The translations under genes and the position numbers were made by a program. The notes under the pieces were generated by a model. It made no database searches and had not been told where the DNA came from. It was given only the letters and a program-made list of their open reading frames with translations. This document shows, piece by piece, positions 43,634 to 53,146 of a stretch of DNA of 64,000 bases (position 1 is its first letter; the number at the start of each line of letters is the position of its first letter). Source of the DNA: Aurantibrevibacter litoralis (GTDB lineage: Bacteria > Bacteroidota > Bacteroidia > Flavobacteriales > Flavobacteriaceae); contig NZ_JAYEEQ010000002.1 of assembly GCF_034651555.1 (NCBI RefSeq), positions 248,001-312,000 of the forward strand. Direction: 5' to 3'.

Positions 43634-43722
43634 GTTTAATCGGTAATTTATGTCGTTAATCGATAAACCGGCACCTATTTCTTTTTCCTTGATCAAAATT
43701 GGTATTGCGTTAGCCGATAAAC
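43634..43722. repeat. Short repeated motif upstream of folE
   Basis: Related words occur at 43634 (GTTTAATCGGTAA), 43655 (GTTAATCGATAAAC) and 43709 (GTTAGCCGATAAAC), in the 265-base gap between the divergent type IX cargo and folE genes. They may be binding sites, but no partner is suggested by the sequence. Confidence 0.4.
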
Positions 43723-43802
43723 GCACAAAGCAGTTTTAAATTCTGATCTGAATAAATTACAACCGGAAACGTTAAGAAAGGCATTAAATGTCATATTATA
43801 CT

Positions 43803-43810
43803 TATCTTTG
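43803..43810 (+). promoter_or_regulatory. -7 box of folE
   Basis: TATCTTTG lies 24 bases upstream of the folE ATG. It is followed by a small inverted repeat (CGCTTTaaaaAGCG, 43812-43825 approximately) in the leader. Confidence 0.55.
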
Positions 43811-43834
43811 CCGCTTTAAAAAGCGATTCATTAG

Positions 43835-44515
43835 ATGAATATAGATAGCACACTAGAAAAGAAATTTGAGGAGATGGGAGATGGTCATGTATCTTCTTCA
43901 GAAGATACCCCTTTGCGAAAAGATGCATTTCATAGTAGCGATACGGAAAAAATCGAGAAAATTGAGCACCACATAAAAGCGATCATGGATACGCTAGGGC
44001 TAGATCTCACAGACGATAGTCTTAAAGGCACCCCAAACAGAGTGGCAAAAATGTATGTAAACGAAATTTTTGCCGGATTGCACCCCGATCGAAAACCAAA
44101 ATCGTCTACGTTCGACAACAAGTACAAATACGGTGAAATGCTGGTAGAAAAAAACATTACGGTGTACTCTACCTGCGAACATCATTTGCTGCCCATTGTA
44201 GGAAAAGCTCATATTGCCTATATTTCTAGCGGTAGCGTGGTAGGCTTATCTAAAATGAACAGAGTAGTAGATTACTTTGCGAAAAGACCGCAAGTGCAGG
44301 AACGACTCAATATACAAATCGTAAGAGAATTACAAAAGGTATTAAAAACTGAAGATGTAGCTTGCGTTATAGATGCCAAACATCTCTGTGTAAACTCTAG
44401 AGGAATCCGAGATATAGACAGCAGTACCGTTACTGCCGAATACGGAGGGAAATTTAAGGATGAAGCAGTGCGTAGAGAGTTTTTAGACTATATTAATTTA
44501 GAAACTCGCTTTTAA
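43835..44515 (+). CDS. folE: GTP cyclohydrolase I
   Basis: A 226-residue enzyme with the zinc and substrate motifs STCEHHLLPIVGKAHIAYI, VVGLSKMNRVVDYFAKRPQVQERL (cited in part) and the late CVIDAKHLCVNSRG. It opens GTP to dihydroneopterin triphosphate for folate or pterin synthesis. The N-terminal ~35 residues are a polar extension. It precedes cysS by 13 bases. Confidence 0.97.
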   Translation: MNIDSTLEKKFEEMGDGHVSSSEDTPLRKDAFHSSDTEKIEKIEHHIKAIMDTLGLDLTDDSLKGTPNRVAKMYVNEIFAGLHPDRKPKSSTFDNKYKYGEMLVEKNITVYSTCEHHLLPIVGKAHIAYISSGSVVGLSKMNRVVDYFAKRPQVQERLNIQIVRELQKVLKTEDVACVIDAKHLCVNSRGIRDIDSSTVTAEYGGKFKDEAVRREFLDYINLETRF

Positions 44516-44528
44516 AGAAGTTTATTCC

Positions 44529-46010
44529 ATGCCAATCTATAAAAATCAACTGCTTAAAGTATACAATTCACTAGCTGGTAAAAAGGAACCTTTTGAGCCG
44601 ATAAATGAAGGTCACGTAGGGATGTATGTATGTGGCCCTACTGTGTATAGCAATGTTCATTTGGGTAATTGCCGCACCTTTATGTCTTTTGATATGATTT
44701 TTAGGTACCTCAGACATCTGGGCTACAAAGTGCGTTATGTACGGAATATAACCGATGCAGGACATCTAGAAAACGATGCCGAAGACGGAGAAGATAAAAT
44801 TGGAAAAAAGGCACGTTTAGAACAATTAGAACCTATGGAAGTGGTATACCGGTATACCCTAGATTTTCATACTATTTTAGAAAAGTTCAACGTCTTGCCC
44901 CCTAGTATTGAACCCACCGCCACCGGACATATTATTGAACAAATAGAGATCATTAAGCAAATCCTTAGCAAAGGGTATGCTTATGAAACCAATGGATCTG
45001 TTTATTTTGATGTGGCAAAATTTAACACTACGCATACGTATGGCAAACTAAGTGGTCGCAAGTTAGAAGATATGATTGCCAATACAAGAGAATTGGCGGC
45101 TCAAGACGATAAGAAAAGTCCACAAGACTTTGCCCTTTGGAAAAAAGCTGAAATACAACATATTATGAGATGGCCTTCTCCATGGAGCGATGGCTTTCCG
45201 GGGTGGCATTTAGAATGTACGGCAATGAGCACCAAATATCTTGGAGAAACCTTTGATATTCACGGTGGTGGTATGGATCTTAAATTTCCGCATCATGAAT
45301 GTGAAATTGCACAGTCGGAAGCGCTAAACGGTCACGCTCCGGTAAAGTATTGGTTGCATGCGAACATGCTTACATTGAATGGAAAAAAAATGTCCAAGTC
45401 CACAGATAATAATATTTTCCCCAATGAAATATTCTCCGGAGAAAACAAAATTCTAAGCAAACCATTTTCGCCTAGCGTCGTTCGTTTTTTTATGATGCAG
45501 GCACATTACACCAGTATCTTGGATCTTAGCAACGACGCCCTATTGGCATCAGAAAAAGGCTTTACAAAATTAATGGAGGCCGTAGAAGTACTGGACAGCT
45601 TAGAGCCAAATGCCACAACCCATATGGATGTGGCGCGTTGGAAGCAGAAATGCTACGACGCTATGAACGACGATTTTAATACCCCTATACTCATTGCACA
45701 ACTTTTTGACGCCGTAAAAAACATCAATCTAATCAAAGAAGGGAAACAGTCCATTACCGTTGCTGATAAAAAGGAACTGCAAGAGAGCATGAAGGTATTT
45801 GTTTATGATATCTTAGGATTAGAATCCAGTAATTTCGGGGAAAAAGATACTGCCAAATTATCCGGAGTGGTAGAATTATTAATACAATTGCGAAATGAGG
45901 CACGCGCCAATAAAGATTTTGCGGTCTCAGACAGAATTAGGGATCAGTTAGCGGCATTGGGCATACAACTTAAAGATGGTAAAGAGGGAACGTCTTTTGT
46001 GATGTCGTAA
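44529..46010 (+). CDS. cysS: Cysteinyl-tRNA synthetase
   Basis: A 493-residue class I synthetase with MYVCGPTVYSNVHLGNCRTF (HIGH-type motif HLGN; zinc Cys), PGWHLECTAMS, KFPHHECEIAQSEA and the KMSKS loop (LNGKKMSKSTDNN). It charges tRNA-Cys. It probably shares a transcript with folE. The 244 bases after it hold no gene that I can support. Confidence 0.98.
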   Translation: MPIYKNQLLKVYNSLAGKKEPFEPINEGHVGMYVCGPTVYSNVHLGNCRTFMSFDMIFRYLRHLGYKVRYVRNITDAGHLENDAEDGEDKIGKKARLEQLEPMEVVYRYTLDFHTILEKFNVLPPSIEPTATGHIIEQIEIIKQILSKGYAYETNGSVYFDVAKFNTTHTYGKLSGRKLEDMIANTRELAAQDDKKSPQDFALWKKAEIQHIMRWPSPWSDGFPGWHLECTAMSTKYLGETFDIHGGGMDLKFPHHECEIAQSEALNGHAPVKYWLHANMLTLNGKKMSKSTDNNIFPNEIFSGENKILSKPFSPSVVRFFMMQAHYTSILDLSNDALLASEKGFTKLMEAVEVLDSLEPNATTHMDVARWKQKCYDAMNDDFNTPILIAQLFDAVKNINLIKEGKQSITVADKKELQESMKVFVYDILGLESSNFGEKDTAKLSGVVELLIQLRNEARANKDFAVSDRIRDQLAALGIQLKDGKEGTSFVMS

Positions 46011-46254
46011 TTGCGAGACAACCAAAAAACACCAACCATTGCGCATTGGCATCGACGATTTTCATTTGACTAAACCCCATAACGGATGTTAAAAGAAATT
46101 CGGTATCGCATGAGATCTGGACGAATTCGCCACCTAGTAAACTACTTTTTATGTAATTTGTGGAGCTAAATGCTCTTGTAAAAAAGTGACACGCAGGAGT
46201 ATGATTATCATAAGGCGTTCCATATGACGGCATAAAAGCAATAAAAATAGACAC

Positions 46255-46476
46255 ATGCAAAAAGTGCTAATAGCTCCTTTTATAATTTTGGTAAAATTGT
46301 ACCAATACCTTATTTCTCCCTTAACTCCGGCTACATGCCGGTACGCACCCACCTGCTCCCACTACACTTTGGAGGCTCTAAAAAAACATGGGATTTTTAA
46401 AGGCGGTTGGCTTTCATTACGACGTATTTTCAGTTGTCATCCATGGGGCGGAAAAGGATATGATCCGGTACCGTAA
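46255..46476 (+). CDS. yidD: Membrane protein insertion efficiency factor YidD
   Basis: A 73-residue protein with the N-terminal amphipathic helix and the YidD core YQYLISPLTPATCRYAPTCSHY and GIFKGGWLSLRRIFSCHPWG (cited in part), with the three conserved cysteines. It helps YidC-dependent membrane insertion. yidC is not in the window; lgt follows. Confidence 0.95.
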   Translation: MQKVLIAPFIILVKLYQYLISPLTPATCRYAPTCSHYTLEALKKHGIFKGGWLSLRRIFSCHPWGGKGYDPVP

Positions 46477-46587
46477 CACCTGAAATAGGGCGTAAAAGGT
46501 ATTTTTTTAGAAGTTTCTATTTTGACCCATACAAGTTGTTACAACTTGGGTTATTTACTTATCTTAGTCGCTCAAAAAATATTACCT

Positions 46588-47547
46588 ATGTACTTTTTAG
46601 GCTTTACGTGGAATCCCAATGAAACTTTGTTTAAACTTGGAGCCATACAAATTAAATACTACAATCTGCTTTGGATCATTGCCTTTGCTTTAGGCTGGTT
46701 TCTTATGAAAAAGATTTTCATGAAAGAAAAAAAGACACTAGAGCAATTAGACTCCTTGTTTATCTATACCGTACTTTCTACAATGCTCGGTGCTCGTTTA
46801 GGACACGTCTTCTTTTATGACTGGGCGTACTACAGCAATCATCTTTTAGAGATACTTTTACCTATTCGGGAAAGTCAAGGTAGTGCCTTGTTTGGTTTTA
46901 TTAATGGATATGAATTTACGGGGTTCACCGGACTCGCAAGCCATGGTGCCGCCATAGGTATCATTATTGGTATGTACTTATACACCCGAAAATACCCTGA
47001 GTTTAAAATTCTTTGGATCTTAGATCGTATCGTAATCCCTGTAGCCATTGGAGCTTTCTTGGTTCGCTTGGGAAATTTCTTTAATTCTGAAATTAATGGA
47101 AAAATCGTAGATAAATCCTTTGCCTTTGCCACCCGATTTATACGAGACTCCGATGACCTCCCGGCCTATAAGGCTATGGGAGTTACTCAAGCAAAAACCG
47201 TAAACGAGGCCTATGACCTTATAGAAAAAGATTCCAGATTTTCATCGTATTTAGAAGCCATTCCGTATCGGCATCCGGCACAGTTATACGAAGGTTTTTG
47301 CTACATTTTTGTATTTTTAATCCTCTATTATTTCTATTGGAAAACAGACAAAAAAGACAAACCGGGATTTTTATTTGGCACCTTTTTGGTGCTATTATGG
47401 ACTATTCGCTTTTTTGTTGAGTTTGTAAAAGAAAGGCAAAATGATTTCGATGCCTCCATGGAACTTTTATCTATAGGTCAATGGTTAAGCATCCCGTTTA
47501 TTTTGGTTGGTTTCTACTTTATGTTCCGACCAAAAACAAATCGGTAA
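46588..47547 (+). CDS. lgt: Prolipoprotein diacylglyceryl transferase
   Basis: A 319-residue polytopic membrane enzyme. Family features are IKYYNLLWIIAFALGW, GARLGHVFFYDW, GLASHGAAIGIIIG, the signature RLGNFFNSEINGK and the late RHPAQLYEGFCY. It transfers diacylglycerol from phosphatidylglycerol to the lipobox cysteine, the first step for the many lipoproteins encoded nearby. The start at 46588 (MYFLGFTWNPNE) matches the family; 22 upstream codons are open but unlike it. An insert of about 50 residues precedes HPAQLYE. Confidence 0.96.
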   Translation: MYFLGFTWNPNETLFKLGAIQIKYYNLLWIIAFALGWFLMKKIFMKEKKTLEQLDSLFIYTVLSTMLGARLGHVFFYDWAYYSNHLLEILLPIRESQGSALFGFINGYEFTGFTGLASHGAAIGIIIGMYLYTRKYPEFKILWILDRIVIPVAIGAFLVRLGNFFNSEINGKIVDKSFAFATRFIRDSDDLPAYKAMGVTQAKTVNEAYDLIEKDSRFSSYLEAIPYRHPAQLYEGFCYIFVFLILYYFYWKTDKKDKPGFLFGTFLVLLWTIRFFVEFVKERQNDFDASMELLSIGQWLSIPFILVGFYFMFRPKTNR

Positions 47548-47575
47548 AAAGTGGATTTCCTATCACGAATAACCC

Positions 47576-48070
47576 ATGAATCGTTTTAAATTTCTTTCTG
47601 GTTTTTTTCTTATTCTAAGCTTTGTAGTGCCCTATACTGCCTGTAAGGAAGCTAAAAACAGCACCATTGAAACTGTAAAACCCGTATTCGTAAAAGAAGG
47701 ACAGTTATCCATTTTTACCCCAACCACAGATTCGTTGGTGGTTGAATTGGCTATTGAATTCGCTGAAACCGAGTACGAAACCCAAACCGGACTCATGTAT
47801 AGAGACGCTCTAAAAGAATATGAAGGCATGCTCTTTGTTTTTTCGGAATCCGCTCTTCATTCTTTCTACATGAAAAATACCCAAATTCCGTTGGACATTC
47901 TATTTATCGATGAAAATTTTGAAATTGTCAGCATACATGAAAATGCAGAACCTTTTAATGAAACTGGTATTTCTTCTAAAGTACCCGTACGTTATGTCTT
48001 AGAAATAAATGCAGGACTTACCCAAAAATGGGGGATTTCTGTAGGAGACCGCATCGCCATTCAAAAATAA
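47576..48070 (+). CDS. DUF192 lipoprotein
   Basis: A 164-residue lipoprotein (lipobox PYTAC) with the DUF192 domain: AETEYETQTGLMYRDALKEYEGMLFVF (cited in part), SFYMKNTQIPLDILFIDE and KVPVRYVLEINAGLTQKWGI. DUF192 proteins are small secreted beta-rich proteins of unknown function. It follows lgt by 28 bases. Confidence 0.9.
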   Translation: MNRFKFLSGFFLILSFVVPYTACKEAKNSTIETVKPVFVKEGQLSIFTPTTDSLVVELAIEFAETEYETQTGLMYRDALKEYEGMLFVFSESALHSFYMKNTQIPLDILFIDENFEIVSIHENAEPFNETGISSKVPVRYVLEINAGLTQKWGISVGDRIAIQK

Positions 48071-48078
48071 ACTATCAC

Positions 48079-48597
48079 ATGAACTATCTTATGGAGGGCG
48101 CGGAAACAGATCGTTTAAAGTTTCGAAAACTAACTGAGGCCGATATGGCCGTTTGGCAGGCCTTTTATGAAGACCCAACAAGCACCGCGTATTGGAACGA
48201 ACCAAATTCCAATCCTAAAATCGCGTGCTGCAAATGGTTTGAAGCTACATTTCAGCGTTATGACAACCGTCTTGGGGGAATGAATGCGCTTATCCATAAA
48301 CAATCCGGAATGGTTATTGGACAATGTGGATTGCTTCTACAAACCATGGACGACCGTAAAGAACTCGAAATTGGATACGCCATGTTGCCCGAATTTCGAA
48401 ACCAAGGATATGCCAGTGAGGCAGCAGAATGCTGCAAAAATTATGCCTTCACCCAGCATTGGGCAACCTCTTTAATTTCAATTATCCATATTGCCAATCT
48501 ACCCTCTCAGAACGTTGCAAAAAAATTGGGAATGTTCTTAGATAAAACAACCACATACAAAGATAATCCCGTGCATATTTTCAGGGTTTTAGCCTAA
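48079..48597 (+). CDS. GNAT family N-acetyltransferase
   Basis: A 172-residue protein of the RimJ/RimL-like GNAT group: ETDRLKFRKLTEADMAVW at the start, GMVIGQCGLL, the acetyl-CoA-binding ELEIGYAMLPEFRNQGYASEA and NLPSQNVAKKLGM. The acceptor is unknown. The ATG at 48079 lies 8 bases after the DUF192 stop; 17 upstream codons overlap that gene. Confidence 0.9.
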   Translation: MNYLMEGAETDRLKFRKLTEADMAVWQAFYEDPTSTAYWNEPNSNPKIACCKWFEATFQRYDNRLGGMNALIHKQSGMVIGQCGLLLQTMDDRKELEIGYAMLPEFRNQGYASEAAECCKNYAFTQHWATSLISIIHIANLPSQNVAKKLGMFLDKTTTYKDNPVHIFRVLA

Positions 48598-48668
48598 AGC
48601 CTATATTCGTAAATTTGGCATATCTGCCAACTTTGGTGGTTTATTCTCATTAAAAACCTAGAAATAGC

Positions 48669-49934
48669 ATGACCGATTCATCTCCAGGACATTGTGCCGT
48701 TTATGTAAAAAACAATGCCGATACCGCTTCACTAATCTCGGAATTGAAAAGGGGCACCGGCTTTAACGGTCTTTCGGAGCAAAAAGTGGCCTTGTTTTCC
48801 AAAGCCGTACTAGAACAGTATGTGGTGGAAGAGGATCGTCACGACCAAAAAATCATCACCAGAAATACCTCACAGTCATTGCTATCCATGTCGAGCGGGG
48901 AACAAAAAAAAGCGCTACTACATCATCTTTTAGAAACTTCTCCTGATGTTATCATTGTAGAGAACGCCTTCGATAATTTGGATGTGGATGCTCAAAAATT
49001 CCTTCGCGAGAAACTCTATTCCATTTCAAAAGAGGTTCGTATTATTCAGATCATGAGTAGAAAGGAAGATCGGCTAGACTTTATCACCAGCATGGTCGCT
49101 TGGGATAACAACCGCATACGCAAACTCGAAGTACGCGAGGCCACCACGTGGAACAGTAATACTAAAGCGTCTCCGTTTCAGGGATCTATTCCAGAACCCC
49201 TAAGACCGCATGCGTCCGAACAAAAAACACTGATCCTCTTCAAAAAGGTTTCTGTATCCTACGGAAGCAAATCCGTGTTACGAGATATAGATTGGGAGGT
49301 AAAATCCGGTGAGTTTTGGCAGCTTAGTGGCAAAAATGGCAGCGGAAAAACTACGATACTAACAATGATTATAGGAGACAACCCTAAAGCCTACGGCCAG
49401 AAAATCTATATATTTGGGAAAAAAAAAGGAAGTGGAGAAAGTGTGTGGGATATTAAAAACCGTATAGGCTATTTTACCCCTTCCATGACGGACAAATTTA
49501 CGGGATACCACACGGTTGAATTTATGCTGTTATCGGGTTTTTTTGATTCTATAGGCCTGTACTGCACCCCCACCGAACGCCAATATCGCCTAGCTAAGGA
49601 ATGGCTAAATTTAATTGGGCTATGGCCTTTAAAAGATATGCAATTTCATTCCCTTTCAGCCGGACAACAGCGATTAATTATGGTAACCCGAGCCATGATT
49701 AAACATCCTGAACTCTTAATATTAGATGAACCCACCGCAGGCTTAGACGATGAGAGTGCGGCTCTTTTTGTTACGCTTATCAACAAAATTTCAAAAGAGA
49801 GTACAATGACGATTATCTTTGTATCGCACCGATTTGAAGCCGGACTACATCCACAATTTAGTTATGAACTAATCCCCACAAACAAAGGATCTACGGGTAG
49901 GGTGATAAAAAATAACAAAGACGATCTTTACTAG
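48669..49934 (+). CDS. Tandem ABC ATPase with degenerate N-terminal half
   Basis: A 421-residue protein with two ABC-like halves, in the arrangement of ModF. The N-terminal half lacks a Walker A motif; it keeps a signature (SMSSGEQKKALL, residues ~73-84) and a modified Walker B (DVIIVENAFDNLD, ~93-105). The C-terminal half is complete: Walker A GKNGSGKTT (~221), signature LSAGQQRL (~329) and Walker B LLILDEPTAGLD (~349), then the SHRFEAG H-loop. No permease gene is adjacent, so its partner or target is unknown. Confidence 0.9.
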   Translation: MTDSSPGHCAVYVKNNADTASLISELKRGTGFNGLSEQKVALFSKAVLEQYVVEEDRHDQKIITRNTSQSLLSMSSGEQKKALLHHLLETSPDVIIVENAFDNLDVDAQKFLREKLYSISKEVRIIQIMSRKEDRLDFITSMVAWDNNRIRKLEVREATTWNSNTKASPFQGSIPEPLRPHASEQKTLILFKKVSVSYGSKSVLRDIDWEVKSGEFWQLSGKNGSGKTTILTMIIGDNPKAYGQKIYIFGKKKGSGESVWDIKNRIGYFTPSMTDKFTGYHTVEFMLLSGFFDSIGLYCTPTERQYRLAKEWLNLIGLWPLKDMQFHSLSAGQQRLIMVTRAMIKHPELLILDEPTAGLDDESAALFVTLINKISKESTMTIIFVSHRFEAGLHPQFSYELIPTNKGSTGRVIKNNKDDLY

Positions 49935-49944
49935 ATCGCCTTTG
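49916..49944. terminator. Bidirectional terminator between ABC gene and secDF
   Basis: CAAAGACGATC pairs with GATCGCCTTTG with one mismatch or G-U pair around a 7-base loop, and T-rich tracts follow on both strands. It overlaps the last codons of the ABC gene. Confidence 0.65.
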
Positions 49945-49968
49945 ATTTTTGAGATAACGATATTGCCG

Positions 49969-52923
49969 TTAGCTATCTTTACCTTCTTGCGTTTTTTTGC
50001 CCAATGTATCATACATTATGGGGGTTGCAATAAATAAGGAAGAATAGGTTCCTACAATAATACCCACTATCATAGCGAACATAAAGCCTCTTAACGATTC
50101 ACCACCAAAAACAAAAATAGCCAACAAAACCACTAAGGTAGTTAAGGACGTATTAAGGGTTCTGCTCAAGGTACTGTTTAGCGCTAAATTGGTATTCTCT
50201 CCCGATTTCCAACCTTTTTCTGCAATAATTTCGCGAATACGATCAAAAACAACTACCGTATCGTTAAGAGAGTAGCCAATAACCGTAAGAATAGCAGCAA
50301 TAAATGCCTGATCTATTTCCATATTAAATGGCATAATTTTACCTACCAAAGAAAAGATTCCCAACACTATAAGCACATCATGAAAAACCGCTGCTACCGC
50401 TCCAAGAGAAAACTGCCATTTTCTAAACCGGAATAAAATATACAAAAACACCACGACTAAAGACCCTAAGATCGCCAAAAACGCATTCTTTTTAATGTCG
50501 TCTGCAATCGTTGGACCCACCTTTACCGATTGCAATATGCCAATAGATTTCTCCCCACTTCCAATAACAAAATCATCGTAGGTACTCCCATCCGGTAAAT
50601 ACTTCTGAAGGGATGAAAACAACTTATCTTGTATTTCATTATCTACTTCCACACCCTCTACATCTACCTTATAAGGTGTCGTAATTTTGATTTGATTGGC
50701 GTTGCCAAAGGTTTTTACATTGGTACCACTTCCAAAAACAGCATTGAGTTCCGAAGCAATTTCTGAAGGGTTCACGGCTTTTTCAAAACGCACCTGATAA
50801 GAACGACCTCCAATAAAATCGACACCTTGTTGTAAACCTTGGGTAAGTAAAGAAAATAATCCTATGCTGACCAATATCGCTGAGAAGATATAGCTGAACT
50901 TACGTTTCGACAGAAAATCGATATTGATATTCTTAAACAAGTTCTTCGTAAGCCTGGTAGAGAAATCCAAAGACCTTTCCTTTCCGCTACTATACCAATC
51001 TACTAATAATCGGGTAATAAAAATAGCGGTGAATAACGAGGTTATTATACCAATAATAAGGGTGGTTGCAAATCCTTTTATAGGACCGGATCCAAAAATA
51101 AATAAAATAATAGCTGTAAGACCTGTGGTAATATTCGCATCTAAAATAGAAGATAAGGCATTGCCAAAACCATCGGCAATGGCTTGAGATTTTCCCTTTC
51201 CCTTTGCCAACTCTTCTTTAATACGTTCAAAAATAAGTACGTTGGCATCTACAGACATACCGATAGTTAAAACGATACCTGCTATACCCGGTAAGGTAAG
51301 TACCGCATTAAGACTCACTAAAACTCCAAAGATGAGAAGGATATTTAACAACAGGGCGATGTCCGCAAACACTCCAGCTTTTCCATAATAAAAAATCATC
51401 CAAACCAATACAAACAACATGGCAATTAAAAAAGACGAAAAACCACTGTTAATAGCCTCCTGCCCTAAAGAAGGACCCACAATCTCGGATTGAATAATTT
51501 CGGCGGAGGCTGGTAATTTACCCGCCCGTAAGACATTAGATATATCTTTTGTTTCGTTGATGGTAAAACTTCCAGTAATCTCGGATCTCCCGCCCGAAAT
51601 AGGACCTGAAGATACCCCCGGTGCGGTATAGACCTTATTATCTAATACAATGGCTATCCCCGTCTGATTATTAAACGCATCCCCTGTAAGTTGTTCCCAC
51701 TCCTTGGCGCCACGGGTATTCATAGTCATCGAAACCGCAGGTCTTCCGAATTGGTCAAAATCATCTCTAGCATCACTAACCACATCGCCACTAATTCTAG
51801 GAAGGCCTTCCCTGTTTGATTTTAAGGCGTATAAATCTACGAGTTCCGAACCTTGCGTTGGTCTTTCCCAAGCAAATTTTACATATTGTAAATCAGAAGG
51901 AATAAGACGACGAATTTCTCGCATACGCAGGTATTCGCCTACCTTAGCCGTATCGGCAATAGCAAATTTTGCAATGCCGTAACCACTGGCAGGACCTCTA
52001 ATAAGTGAAAGCAAAGGATTGGCCTCACTCGTTAAGTCTAAGGAATCCTGAGCGATATCGGAAAGTAAGGAATCTATTTCAGATTCTGGTTTAGGTTGCG
52101 CGGCCTCCGGTGCTACCAAAGCCCGTAGTTGCTCATTGGCCGCAACCAAAAAATTGGAAATACTGGGATTGCCCGGTTGGTAGGTTTCCCAAAATTCCAA
52201 TTGGGCTGTACTGGAAAGTAGATCTTGTGCACGGGCAATGTCCTTTGCGCCCGGTAATTCTACTAAAATACGACCCGAGTTGCCTTCCCGTTGAATATTA
52301 GGTTGGGTAACGCCGAAACCATCTATACGTTCTCTTAGTACTTCAAATGCAGAAACTATAGATTCATCAATTTTGGTTCTTAATATACCCTTAACCTCAT
52401 TATCATTCATTTGAAAATTGATCACCTCGCTCAATCCTTTATTGGCAAAGATATCGGGAGAGGCCAATTTGGTATCGCCTTTTATTTTGTCAAAGGCATC
52501 AAAAAATAAATTTAGGTAGGTATCATCGCTGCTTTTGGAAGCGGCATCCGCATCGGCCAACGCCTTATTAAAAATCGGATTTTTGGTATTGTTGGCTAGA
52601 CCTTTAAGGATGTCCTTAATGGAAATCTGAAGTGTTACATTAATACCGCCTTTTAAATCTAATCCTTTATTGAGTTCCTTTTTTTTGGCATCTTCATAAG
52701 AAGTGTATCCAAAAATTGGATTGCTCCCCACAGAATCTAAATAGCGAGCTTCTAAGGCTTCTCTTTTAACAACATACTCATTTTCAGATTCGGGAACTTT
52801 GTTGACCGCAAAGGCTTTTGCATCATTTTCAACTTTGTTGGCGATAAAAGTATAGGATAGTTGGTATATGCTCACAATCCCAAACAGAAAAGCGAAAAGC
52901 TTTATAAGTCCTTTATTTTGCAT
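49969..52923 (-). CDS. secDF: Protein translocase subunit SecDF (fused)
   Basis: A 984-residue fusion of SecD and SecF, normal for Bacteroidota. The SecD half has GLDLKGGINVTLQI, DGFGVTQPNIQREG, the periplasmic domain and the helix set starting NSGFSSFLIAMLFVL with GMSVDANVLIFERIKEEL. The SecF half has GVDFIGGRSYQVRF, GPTIADDIKKNA and GYSLNDTVVVFDRIRE. It uses the proton gradient to aid export through SecYEG. Monocistronic, promoter box 41 bases upstream. Confidence 0.98.
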   Translation of the reverse strand: MQNKGLIKLFAFLFGIVSIYQLSYTFIANKVENDAKAFAVNKVPESENEYVVKREALEARYLDSVGSNPIFGYTSYEDAKKKELNKGLDLKGGINVTLQISIKDILKGLANNTKNPIFNKALADADAASKSSDDTYLNLFFDAFDKIKGDTKLASPDIFANKGLSEVINFQMNDNEVKGILRTKIDESIVSAFEVLRERIDGFGVTQPNIQREGNSGRILVELPGAKDIARAQDLLSSTAQLEFWETYQPGNPSISNFLVAANEQLRALVAPEAAQPKPESEIDSLLSDIAQDSLDLTSEANPLLSLIRGPASGYGIAKFAIADTAKVGEYLRMREIRRLIPSDLQYVKFAWERPTQGSELVDLYALKSNREGLPRISGDVVSDARDDFDQFGRPAVSMTMNTRGAKEWEQLTGDAFNNQTGIAIVLDNKVYTAPGVSSGPISGGRSEITGSFTINETKDISNVLRAGKLPASAEIIQSEIVGPSLGQEAINSGFSSFLIAMLFVLVWMIFYYGKAGVFADIALLLNILLIFGVLVSLNAVLTLPGIAGIVLTIGMSVDANVLIFERIKEELAKGKGKSQAIADGFGNALSSILDANITTGLTAIILFIFGSGPIKGFATTLIIGIITSLFTAIFITRLLVDWYSSGKERSLDFSTRLTKNLFKNINIDFLSKRKFSYIFSAILVSIGLFSLLTQGLQQGVDFIGGRSYQVRFEKAVNPSEIASELNAVFGSGTNVKTFGNANQIKITTPYKVDVEGVEVDNEIQDKLFSSLQKYLPDGSTYDDFVIGSGEKSIGILQSVKVGPTIADDIKKNAFLAILGSLVVVFLYILFRFRKWQFSLGAVAAVFHDVLIVLGIFSLVGKIMPFNMEIDQAFIAAILTVIGYSLNDTVVVFDRIREIIAEKGWKSGENTNLALNSTLSRTLNTSLTTLVVLLAIFVFGGESLRGFMFAMIVGIIVGTYSSLFIATPIMYDTLGKKTQEGKDS

Positions 52924-52963
52924 GGATTAAATTATTTAGTGTTGGCTTTTTTTAAACAGCGTG

Positions 52964-52971
52964 CAAATATA
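52964..52971 (-). promoter_or_regulatory. -7 box of secDF
   Basis: CAAATATA on the plus strand is TATATTTG on the minus, 40 bases upstream of the secDF start; a TTG-containing stretch lies about 20 bases further upstream. Confidence 0.55.
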
Positions 52972-53102
52972 TCATTTCCAATAGGAATTGACAATATATT
53001 TACAGGTTTTATAAAACCTATAAAAAAGTCTTTCCTGAAGTGAATAACACCACAAAAAAGACTCTTATTTTAAAAACTGAATGCACAAAGACTATAAAGC
53101 CT

Positions 53103-53145
53103 TTCGGAAAAAGGCACTCGTGTTGCATATTTTCCTTTTTCCGAA
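53103..53145 (-). terminator. Terminator hairpin after mdh
   Basis: TTCGGAAAAAGG (53103-53114) and CCTTTTTCCGAA (53134-53145) form a perfect 12-bp stem directly next to the mdh stop. There is no long T-run after it, so it may be Rho-assisted or protect the 3' end. Confidence 0.65.
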
Positions 53146-53146
53146 G

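Noticed and set aside
45970..46260. A 96-codon minus-strand frame between cysS and yidD
   Set aside because: It overlaps the end of cysS and the yidD start, has no recognisable domain and no promoter box. It could be a decayed gene, but the sequence does not support that enough to list.
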